Assembly (NCBI GenBank): GCA_003485715.1
Contig: DNIF01000194.1
Span: 1 to 7,732 of the forward strand
Direction of reading: 5' to 3'
DNA: 7,732 nt
Origin: Gammaproteobacteria bacterium
GTDB taxonomy: Bacteria > Pseudomonadota > Gammaproteobacteria > UBA7966
Of this stretch, positions 1 to 6,180 are shown in pieces; positions within the stretch are counted from its first letter, which is position 1, and each line of letters begins with the position of its first letter. A program made the position numbers and the translations under genes. Below the pieces are notes generated by a model. That model had not been told where the DNA came from. It did not search any database and was given only the letters and a program-made list of their open reading frames with translations.

Positions 1-1788
1 GTGTTCCTGCCGCTGATGACCCTCACCGGCATCGAGGGCAAGATGTTCGCGCCGCTCGCCTACACCATCGCCATCGCGCTGTTCATCTCGCTCATCGTCT
101 CGCTCACCCTGTCGCCGGCCCTCTGCGCCTTCCTGCTGAAGGGTGGGGAAGAGCATGACACGCGCGTGGTCGCCATGATGAAAACCCCGTATCTCGGCGT
201 GCTGCATCTGGCGCTCGGCAATCCCCGCAAGGTCGTCATGGTTGCGCTGGCGCTGCTCGTGGGCAGTCTGGGCCTGTTCCCCTTCCTCGGCAGCTCTTTC
301 ATTCCCGAGATGAAGGAGGGTTCGATCGTGCCGGGTATCAATCGCGCCCCCAGCATGTCGCTGGAGGAGTCGGTGCGCCTGGAGAGCGAAGCCATGCGCC
401 TGGTGATGGAAGTGCCGGGCATAGCCAAGGCCGTATCCCAGCTCGGGCGCGGGGAGAATCCGACCGATCCGCAACCCGAGAACGAATCCACACCCATCGC
501 CACGCTCAAGCCCAGAGACCAGTTGCCGGAGGGCTGGGATCAGGACGACGTGATGGATGCCATTCGCGAGAAGCTCAAGGTACTGCCTGGGGTGTTCGTG
601 GTGATGGCGCAGCCGATCTCGGACCGGGTGGCGGAACTCGTGACGGGTGTTCGCTCCGATATCGCCATCAAGCTCTTCGGTGATGACCTCAAGGTGCTGA
701 AGCAGAAGGCCGACGAGATCATCAAGGTGGTGAATACCATCCCCGGTGCTGCTGACATCCGGGTCGAGCGCGTCACGGGCCAGCAGTATCTCGTGATCGA
801 CATCGACCGCGGTGCCATCGCCCGTCATGGCATCAATGTCGCCGACATCAACGACCTCATCGAGACGGCCATCGGCGGCCGGATGAGCACCGAAATCTAC
901 GAGGGTGAGCGGCGTTTCTCGGCAATCGTCCGCTTCCCGGAGAAATTCCGGAACGACGCCGACACCATCGGTGAGATCCTGCTGAAGTCACCGAACGGGG
1001 CGCTGGTGCCGCTGGCCGATCTCGCATCCATCCGGGCAGTGGATGGCCCGGCGGTCATCAGTCGGGAGACGGGCCGCCGCCGGCTCGTGATCGGGGCGAA
1101 CGTCCGTGATCGTGATCTGGGCGGTTTCGTCGCTGAGCTGCAGCAGGCCGTTGCCGCACAGGTCGAGTTGCCGGATGGCTACTACCTGACGTGGGGCGGG
1201 GAGTTCGAGAACCTCGAACGGGCCATGGCGCGCCTGATGGTCATCATCCCGGTCACCATCGCGGCGATTTTCTTCCTGCTGTTCATGTTGTTCGGATCGC
1301 TACGATTCGCGACCCTCATCATCCTGGTGCTGCCCTTTGCGTCGATCGGCGGGATCATCTCGCTGTTCCTGACCGGCGAGTACATGTCCGTGCCGGCCTC
1401 AGTGGGCTTCATCACGCTGTGGGGCATCGCCGTGTTGAACGGCGTGGTGCTCATCTCCTACATCAGGGGGCTAACCGAGCAGGGCATCGAGCAACGTGAG
1501 GCGATCGTCGAGGGCTGCAAACAGCGTTTCCGGCCTGTGATGATGACGGCCACGGTGGCCATGCTCGGCCTGGTGCCCTTCCTGTTTGCAACGGGGCCCG
1601 GTTCCGAAGTGCAGCGGCCACTCGCAATCGTGGTGATCGGCGGCCTCATCACCTCCACGCTGCTGACGCTGGTGGTACTCCCGACCCTCTACGGTTGGTT
1701 CGAGAAGGCGCGTGATCCGGCCGTGGCGAGCCCCGCAGGGCCGGAAGCCCCGCGTGGTCACGCGGCGGCAGGCGCGGCGGTCGGTTGA
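1..1788 (+). CDS. czcA: CzcA-type heavy-metal efflux RND transporter, C-terminal 595 aa (5'-truncated by window edge)
   Basis: This is the inner-membrane proton-driven pump subunit of a tripartite CzcCBA-like system that exports divalent metal ions (Zn/Co/Cd/Ni type). The frame is open at base 1 and begins inside a membrane segment, so about 430-460 N-terminal residues of a family of about 1,030-1,060 residues lie outside the window; the GTG at base 1 is not a start. Visible parts are a membrane segment (about 18-47), the second periplasmic porter loop (about 98-405, opening GSSFIPEMKEG and including GVRSDIAIKLFGDDL) and the last membrane bundle (about 410-567, with WGIAVLNGVVLISYIRG and GPGSEVQRPLAIVVIGG). 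The three CusA copper/silver methionines (M573, M623, M672) align with G112, E162 and E212, which argues for CzcA rather than CusA. A 25-residue Ala/Pro-rich tail follows the last helix. The family call is firm; the exact metal is inferred. The membrane-fusion and outer-membrane partners are expected upstream. Confidence 0.93.
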   Translation: MFLPLMTLTGIEGKMFAPLAYTIAIALFISLIVSLTLSPALCAFLLKGGEEHDTRVVAMMKTPYLGVLHLALGNPRKVVMVALALLVGSLGLFPFLGSSFIPEMKEGSIVPGINRAPSMSLEESVRLESEAMRLVMEVPGIAKAVSQLGRGENPTDPQPENESTPIATLKPRDQLPEGWDQDDVMDAIREKLKVLPGVFVVMAQPISDRVAELVTGVRSDIAIKLFGDDLKVLKQKADEIIKVVNTIPGAADIRVERVTGQQYLVIDIDRGAIARHGINVADINDLIETAIGGRMSTEIYEGERRFSAIVRFPEKFRNDADTIGEILLKSPNGALVPLADLASIRAVDGPAVISRETGRRRLVIGANVRDRDLGGFVAELQQAVAAQVELPDGYYLTWGGEFENLERAMARLMVIIPVTIAAIFFLLFMLFGSLRFATLIILVLPFASIGGIISLFLTGEYMSVPASVGFITLWGIAVLNGVVLISYIRGLTEQGIEQREAIVEGCKQRFRPVMMTATVAMLGLVPFLFATGPGSEVQRPLAIVVIGGLITSTLLTLVVLPTLYGWFEKARDPAVASPAGPEAPRGHAAAGAAVG

Positions 1789-1806
1789 GGCCCGAGTGTT
1801 CTGGGG

Positions 1807-1836
1807 AGGGGCGCCTCAACATTCCCGCGCCCCTTT
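1807..1836 (+). terminator. Candidate intrinsic terminator of the czcA-like gene
   Basis: Eighteen bases after the pump's stop codon, AGGGGCGC (1807-1814) can pair with GCGCCCCT (1827-1834) around a 12-base loop, and the stem runs into TTT (1834-1836). The stem is strong and GC-rich, and the position is right. The T-tract is short, so termination may be partial or helped by the repeat hairpin just downstream. Confidence 0.55.
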
Positions 1837-1945
1837 CGTCATTCCCGCGGACGCGGGAATCCAGTGTCGTCGTGCCGTGGTTGCTGAAGGACTGCATCCC
1901 TGCCACAGCCTGCGGCTGGTGCCCTTGTCGGACGCAGGGATGACG
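1837..1945. repeat. Composite of two inverted REP-like palindromic units (BIME/MITE-like)
   Basis: The 109-bp element has imperfect inverted ends: CGTCATTCCCGCG (1837-1849) against CGCAGGGATGACG (1933-1945). Unit A holds a 9-bp perfect stem with a two-base loop, ATTCCCGCG-GA-CGCGGGAAT (1841-1860), followed by CCAGTG. Unit B, read on the minus strand, starts CGTCATCCCTGCG and closes with GCAGGGATGCAGT, pairing GCATCCCTGC (1894-1903) with GCAGGGATG (1934-1942). An extra hairpin, CAGCC-TGC-GGCTG (1906-1918), lies inside unit B. Unit A fits the 20-bp ATTCCC-N8-GGGAAT consensus of neisserial dRS3 repeats, and similar units are dispersed in many beta- and gammaproteobacterial genomes. It lies between two convergent genes, a usual REP location, and may help end transcription from both sides. 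Confidence 0.75.
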
Positions 1946-1979
1946 GTGTGGGTCGGGCGCGAGATGAGTCCCGCCTGCC

Positions 1980-4232
1980 TCACATCGTGAAGCGTACGCC
2001 GCCGAAGATCGTGCGGTCGGCCATGGGTTCGATGCCATCGGCACGAACTCGGCTGAAGTAACGCTTGTCGGTGAGGTTGTTGATACCACCAAACACTGCC
2101 CATTGCGGCGTCACCTGATACTCGCCGGCAAGGTCGACCACCTCGAAGGCCGGCAGGATGCCAGTCCCCGCTGCGGCGATTGGCCGATTGCTGTCCTGTG
2201 CGAACTGCTCGCCGACCATGGTCGAAGTGAGTGCCAGACGCATACGGTCTTGCCAGCGATAGAGGATGCCGGCGCGGGCTACGTAGTCGGGTGCGAAGAA
2301 GGGCGTGTTGCCGACTGCCACGCCGGGCCGGCGGCTCTGCGTGATCTCGGCGTCGAGGAGCGATGCGGAGGCGAAGAACTCCAGCGCCTGACCGTTGTGG
2401 AAGCGAGCCAGCGGATCGTAGCCGATGTCGAACTCGATGCCGCGGTGACGCGCGTCACCGGCGTTCTGCCGCACCGTGTCCGCTGCGATGGTGAACTGTT
2501 CGACGCGATTGCTGACATCGATGTGGAAGAGGGCCACGTCGAAGCGGGCCCCGATGAAGGGCGCGCCGCGGAAGCCCACCTCGTAGTTGCGTGAGCTGGT
2601 GATGCCGGTCTCACCCGCACGGAAGTTTGCGACGACGGGGTTCAGGAGGTCATCAAAGGTCGGCGGCCGATAGTGCTCGGAGAGGTTGGCGTAGGCCTGT
2701 AGATCCGGCGTGAAGTCATAGGTGAGACCAAGACCCATCAGCAGCGCATCGACATTGCGCTCGAAGTCACGGGCCGGGCGCCCACCCAGGCGGAGTTCCT
2801 CGTTCATGTCGTAGGCAACATGTTCATAGCGCAATGCCGGGGCGATCCCCACACGCCCGAAACGGAAGGCGTTCTCGGCGAATAGCGCGTTGTAGAGCAC
2901 ATCCGTTTCCAGCCGGAACACCGGTGTGAGCTCGTCGGAGGAGGCAATGTTGGGGTTGGTGAAGCGTGTGCGCGGGGCGCTCGTGTGGTGCAGCGTGTAG
3001 CCCACGGTCGCCACGTGGTCGCCCTGCCAGGACCACGGCACGACCTGACGCACATCGACCCCATAGGTCATGAACTCCCGGCGATCCAGGTTGGTGAAGC
3101 GAGGATTGATCGGACGCTCCTGCCGGCGGGAGTAGCGATCCTGATAGTGGCCCCACACCCGGGCGTGGGTGGTGCCCCAGTCGCCCCAGTTGTGGTCGAG
3201 CGTAATGGCACCGAAATGGTTGTCGACGAAGATGCGATCGAAGGGCGTGGTGGTGCGCTTGGGGTCAGCCTCGAACTGCGCCAGGTTGAAGCGCCCGGCC
3301 TCGCCCGAGTCGGAATCGTAGGCGTAGAGATCGAGCCCGAGGCGGGTGGCGGTGCTGGGTTGCCAGGCGAGAGAGATGCGCCCGCTGAACACGCCGAAGT
3401 CGGAGTTCGCGCGCTCGCCATCGGCCTGCCGATGATCGAACTGGGCGTACGCGCCGTACTCACCATCGCCCCAGCCGAACTCATTGAAGGTGGACAGCAT
3501 CCCGTCGCTGCCGGCCGATTGTTCGCTGGTGATCGAACGACCCAGGTTGGAGGGGTCGGCACGCCGGGAGACGAAGTTGATGACTGGCCCGAGCTGCGGG
3601 CCATGCAGCAGACCGGCGCCACCGCGAATGAATTCCACCCGTTGCACGCGCTGGGTCGGCGGCACGTAGTAGATCATCGGGTAGCCGATGGGGTCGCTCG
3701 CGAGCGGGATGCCGTTCTCGAACATGCCGATGAACTCGGACTCGTGCGGGTCGCCGAGGCCGCGGTAGTTCACGTTGAAGATGCTCGGGATCTGCTGCTC
3801 GGAAATGAACAGGCCGGGCAGGCGCGCGAAGGTCTGGCGCAGGTTGTTGTTGATGATGATGGGCTGCTCATCCATCTCGACCACGGTCGTGCGCTTGCCG
3901 AGGGTAATGCGGCCGTCCTCCGTGACCGGTGGCATCTGGTTGCGCCGGGCCTCGGGAGCGTCGCGGGCGTCCACTACCTCGATCGCTGGCAGCACGCGCT
4001 CGGGCAGGGTGGTCGTGCCCTCGGACTCGCGGGCGCGGGACTCCATCGCCAGCGCGGCATCATTCACCGTGGTCTGTTCCGCCATGGCGGCATCCGCGTC
4101 CACGACTCGGGCCGCTGCGGGCCTCTGGTTGCCCGCGCCCCCGGCGACGACCGGTGTGACGACCGCGATGCCGATGGCCAGCGCCATCGCGGTCAGTACG
4201 AGCGGGTGGGCAGTGCGGGGCGGGCGGGACAT
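1980..4232 (-). CDS. TonB-dependent outer-membrane receptor, FecA-like
   Basis: This is a 750-residue outer-membrane gated channel that takes up a metal chelate (siderophore, citrate-type or similar) using TonB-ExbB-ExbD energy. An N-terminal signal peptide (hydrophobic stretch about 10-30, likely cleaved after VVA) precedes a roughly 80-residue Ala/Glu-rich spacer. LPAIEVVDAR at about 81-90 could serve as the TonB box, but it is not canonical. The plug spans about 110-225 (LRQTFARLPGLFISEQ, NVNYRGLG, VEFIRGGAGLLHGPQLGPVINFVSR). The rest is an aromatic-rich 22-strand barrel including NLSEHYRPPTFDDLL and ending NNLTDKRYFSRV...GGVRFTM. No secretin-like N-terminal signalling domain is present, so it is not a FecA-FecI-FecR transducer. 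The frame also allows an upstream TTG at 4238, but that touches the AGGAG at 4239-4243; ATG 4232 has correct 6-base spacing and is chosen. The gene converges on the czcA-like gene. The substrate cannot be read from the sequence. Confidence 0.92.
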   Translation of the reverse strand: MSRPPRTAHPLVLTAMALAIGIAVVTPVVAGGAGNQRPAAARVVDADAAMAEQTTVNDAALAMESRARESEGTTTLPERVLPAIEVVDARDAPEARRNQMPPVTEDGRITLGKRTTVVEMDEQPIIINNNLRQTFARLPGLFISEQQIPSIFNVNYRGLGDPHESEFIGMFENGIPLASDPIGYPMIYYVPPTQRVQRVEFIRGGAGLLHGPQLGPVINFVSRRADPSNLGRSITSEQSAGSDGMLSTFNEFGWGDGEYGAYAQFDHRQADGERANSDFGVFSGRISLAWQPSTATRLGLDLYAYDSDSGEAGRFNLAQFEADPKRTTTPFDRIFVDNHFGAITLDHNWGDWGTTHARVWGHYQDRYSRRQERPINPRFTNLDRREFMTYGVDVRQVVPWSWQGDHVATVGYTLHHTSAPRTRFTNPNIASSDELTPVFRLETDVLYNALFAENAFRFGRVGIAPALRYEHVAYDMNEELRLGGRPARDFERNVDALLMGLGLTYDFTPDLQAYANLSEHYRPPTFDDLLNPVVANFRAGETGITSSRNYEVGFRGAPFIGARFDVALFHIDVSNRVEQFTIAADTVRQNAGDARHRGIEFDIGYDPLARFHNGQALEFFASASLLDAEITQSRRPGVAVGNTPFFAPDYVARAGILYRWQDRMRLALTSTMVGEQFAQDSNRPIAAAGTGILPAFEVVDLAGEYQVTPQWAVFGGINNLTDKRYFSRVRADGIEPMADRTIFGGVRFTM

Positions 4233-4238
4233 CGGCAA

Positions 4239-4243
4239 CTCCT
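4239..4243 (-). promoter_or_regulatory. Ribosome binding site of the TonB-dependent receptor
   Basis: The minus strand reads AGGAG here, six bases before ATG 4232. It decides the start: the in-frame TTG at 4238 would directly abut this Shine-Dalgarno sequence and could not use it. Confidence 0.75.
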
Positions 4244-4274
4244 CTGAGCGGACCTTGGGCTTGAAAAGGGACGT

Positions 4275-4303
4275 AGACTAATCGCGAAGCATTCTCGTTT
4301 CAA
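4275..4303 (-). promoter_or_regulatory. Candidate sigma70 promoter of the TonB-dependent receptor
   Basis: On the minus strand, TTGAAA (4303-4298; 5 of 6 to the -35 consensus) is followed after exactly 17 bases by TAGTCT (4280-4275; matches the first, second and last bases of the -10 consensus). Transcription would start near 4268, giving a leader of about 36 bases before ATG 4232. The surrounding 60 bases are clearly more AT-rich than the genes around them, as expected of a promoter. No convincing Fur box could be aligned. This is a pattern match only. Confidence 0.45.
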
Positions 4304-4362
4304 TCTGCATTCAGGGTCGAAGGCGGTGTTCCGGAGGTGTTCGGACCAAGGCGACGCGGCGC

Positions 4363-5232
4363 TCAGCGTTCTGGGGCGGAGGGGGCCGGTGCTGCCCGGC
4401 GGTCGCGGGCGGCGCGGGTGGCGGCGGCCAGGTCACGCCGCTCGGCCTCGGGCAGATGCCGCTCGGCCCACACCGACCAGCTATCGATGGCCGGCCAGTC
4501 GCTGGCGCCGAGCGCTGCCTCCCAGGCCGATCTGGCCCGGAGGGTGATCGCGCCGGTCAGGTCCCCGATCGCACCGTGCTCAGGGTCTTCCCGCTGAACC
4601 GCGTCGAGCGCGGCCAAGGCTTCCGTGAGTTTCGTCGGGCTGCCCTGTGCGACGGCCTCGGTGGCGACCTCCACGGCGGCAGCGACGCGCGCAGCACGCT
4701 CGGGATCGTGGGCCGCTCGGGCGCGGCGTTTTCCCAGCAGCGTGATTGCCTCGGGGATGCCTGCTGCCACTGCCTCGTCCGGCAACAGTGCCGCCTGCAG
4801 GGCCTCAGCAGCCACAAAATCGTCGCGGCGCGCCTGCGTCGCAATCGCGCGTGCCACGGCCGTGAGCACCTGCTGGCGCGCGTCGTGGTCCAGCGGCAAC
4901 GCGCTTGCGCGGCTGAGGGCCAGCGCACCGGTTGGCCCCAGTAGCCGGCCCTCCCGGAGCGCCAGACGCCAGCGGTCCGGGAGGGTGGCGTCGAAGCGGG
5001 CATTGGCGCCGGCGAGGAAGTCTCGGGTCTCGGCCTGTGTGGGCGGTTCGGGCAGGGCGCGGGAAGGGCCGGCGCGGCCCTCTTCCCAGGCGGGCAGCGG
5101 GGGAGGGGGAGGTCCCGGTTCCGGGGCCTTGTTATCTGTGGGGCCGGGGGTAAGGCGCGCGAACCAGGCGATGCCCAGCAAGACGACCAGGCCGACACCG
5201 GCCCCCTTGAGTGCTCGCTGCCATCCACTCAT
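4363..5232 (-). CDS. Hypothetical membrane-anchored alpha-helical protein with proline-rich linker
   Basis: I do not recognise this 289-residue protein. It starts with a short basic segment and one membrane helix (about 9-25, GAGVGLVVLLGIAWF), probably an uncleaved anchor with the bulk of the protein in the periplasm. A Pro/Gly/Glu-rich linker (about 29-66, with a run of five prolines at 41-45) leads to a soluble Ala/Arg/Glu-rich region (about 67-277) that looks wholly alpha-helical and could be a helical-repeat or coiled adaptor domain. No catalytic motif is visible. ATG 5232 is chosen over an in-frame GTG at 5244; neither has a strong ribosome binding site, only a G-rich stretch upstream. 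It reads in the same direction as the receptor gene, 130 bp downstream, but that gap contains its own candidate promoter, so co-transcription is uncertain. Codon use is GC-rich at third positions like the neighbours, supporting a real gene. Confidence 0.7.
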   Translation of the reverse strand: MSGWQRALKGAGVGLVVLLGIAWFARLTPGPTDNKAPEPGPPPPPLPAWEEGRAGPSRALPEPPTQAETRDFLAGANARFDATLPDRWRLALREGRLLGPTGALALSRASALPLDHDARQQVLTAVARAIATQARRDDFVAAEALQAALLPDEAVAAGIPEAITLLGKRRARAAHDPERAARVAAAVEVATEAVAQGSPTKLTEALAALDAVQREDPEHGAIGDLTGAITLRARSAWEAALGASDWPAIDSWSVWAERHLPEAERRDLAAATRAARDRRAAPAPSAPER

Positions 5233-5409
5233 CGCCCAGCCCACCCGATTTCAGGGCCGACGGCGCGCTTCACGCCGCGCGACTCACGCTCAACCCGGCC
5301 AGCGACGAATGCTCTGCCCACCACGGTGCACGGCCGTGGCCTGCCCGACCGGTGGTCGTCCGCCAGGGGCGCCCGGTCATTCCCCATCTCGTCTGAAGGA
5401 GCCTTTCGC
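5233..5409. other. Divergent intergenic region with short hairpins
   Basis: These 177 bp separate the starts of two divergent genes and must hold both promoters, though I see no clear -35/-10 pair. Two perfect short inverted repeats are visible: CCACGG-(7)-CCGTGG at 5321-5339 and CGACC-GGT-GGTCG at 5346-5358. They lie 50-90 bp upstream of the PEP-CTERM gene's start and could be operators or leader structures, but short GC palindromes are common by chance in such DNA. Confidence 0.35.
5396..5401 (+). promoter_or_regulatory. Ribosome binding site of the PEP-CTERM protein gene
   Basis: AAGGAG stands eight bases before ATG 5410, a near-consensus Shine-Dalgarno sequence at ideal spacing. It fixes the start at 5410 and rules out the longer in-frame ATG at 5326. 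Confidence 0.8.
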
Positions 5410-6180
5410 ATGAACATCCCAGTCCATCAGGAGCGCGTCGTCGTGACCACCCGCGGACGCCGTCCCGCTCGGTCTGCACACAGTCTGCACCAGCTACTCA
5501 TGGCCGCCGCCATTTGTTGCACCTTCAATCCGCAGCAATCCAGCGCCGCAACCATCACTCCCATCCTCGCCTACTCCTTCGACCAGGGTGAGCTTTTCCG
5601 CGCCAGCGCGGATCTACAGGCCACGGGGCTGCTGGCGAATGTCTGGACCACGGTCGTCGGGACGGGCACCAGCGCCACCGGCAACCCGGGCCGTGCGATC
5701 TCGGCCAGCCGCTGGGACGGAGACGGCAACGCCTTCGTGCTGCGCGTCAATCTGCTGCCTGGTCACACGCTGTCGCTCACTGGCTTCGGCTTCGACGAGC
5801 GGGCGAGTGGCACTGGTGCCCAGCAGTGGTTGCTCCGCATCGCCGAACTGGACCTCGCCCAAGGGCGCACTCACACCGCCTTCACCCGCCACGCCGGGCT
5901 CGTCTCCCTGCCCGGATCTCTGTCCGGCCAGTTCGACATCGTACTCTCGGGCTGGGGTGCCAGCAGCGGCAGCGGCACCTGGCGCATGGATAATTTCTTC
6001 CTGGAAGGACAGGTGCTGGGCCCCACCGGGGTCGCGACCCAAATCATTCCGTTGCCGCCAGCCCTGGCGCTCCTGGCCGGTCCGCTGCTGCTCTGCCCGC
6101 GGCGGCGTCGAACAGAACTGACTCAGCCGGCCGAGGCGAGCGCTCGCCAACTGCGCCAGCCCCGGAGCAGCGGGAAGTAG
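5410..6180 (+). CDS. Exported PEP-CTERM (VPLPA-like) sorting-domain protein
   Basis: This 256-residue protein is probably exported, then recognised and cleaved by an exosortase and delivered to the cell surface or extracellular matrix; the exosortase is not in the window. The signal peptide has an unusually long basic n-region (1-27), a hydrophobic core (LLMAAAICCTF, about 29-39) and probable cleavage near QQSSAA (42-47). The mature part (about 48-204) is a Gly/Ser/Thr-rich beta-sandwich-like domain with LRVNLLPGHTLSLTGFGFDE, SGTGAQQWLLRI and the near-terminal GTWRMDNFFLEGQV, a pattern common in PEP-CTERM proteins. The C-terminus has IPLPP (213-217), a short hydrophobic helix (about 218-229) and RRRR (231-234), matching the PEP-CTERM tripartite layout with Ile in place of the usual Val. 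A 22-residue polar tail follows, abnormal for this family, and its coding region overlaps the last 58 bp of the convergent helicase-nuclease gene. The true molecular function is unknown. Confidence 0.8.
   Translation: MNIPVHQERVVVTTRGRRPARSAHSLHQLLMAAAICCTFNPQQSSAATITPILAYSFDQGELFRASADLQATGLLANVWTTVVGTGTSATGNPGRAISASRWDGDGNAFVLRVNLLPGHTLSLTGFGFDERASGTGAQQWLLRIAELDLAQGRTHTAFTRHAGLVSLPGSLSGQFDIVLSGWGASSGSGTWRMDNFFLEGQVLGPTGVATQIIPLPPALALLAGPLLLCPRRRRTELTQPAEASARQLRQPRSSGK

Noticed and set aside
1837..1945. CRISPR-like or attachment-site interpretation of the repeat
   Set aside because: There are only two inverted units, with no regular spacers and no integrase or cas gene nearby; a REP-like composite explains it better.
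1712..1990. Small plus-strand open frame across the czcA end and the repeat element
   Set aside because: It reads through the terminator and the palindromic repeat, has no ribosome binding site, and translates the repeat itself.
2985..4247. A 420-residue plus-strand open frame antisense to the TonB receptor gene
   Set aside because: It is a mirror of a strongly coding gene in high-GC DNA. Its translation is low-complexity Val/Gly/Arg/His with no domain, and the opposite strand gives an unmistakable receptor.
4268..4310. Possible Fur box in the receptor promoter around GAGAATGCTTCGCGATT (minus strand)
   Set aside because: The best hand alignment to the 19-bp GATAATGATAATCATTATC consensus matches only about 8 positions, too few to claim.
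5326..5409. N-terminal extension of the PEP-CTERM protein starting at ATG 5326
   Set aside because: It has no ribosome binding site and would add 28 atypical residues before the signal peptide; AAGGAG at 5396-5401 supports ATG 5410.
4625..5413. A 262-residue plus-strand open frame opposite the hypothetical membrane-anchored gene
   Set aside because: Its translation is Arg/Ala/Ser/Pro-rich without hydrophobic patterning, typical of a GC-rich shadow frame, while the minus strand shows an ordered anchor-linker-helix layout.
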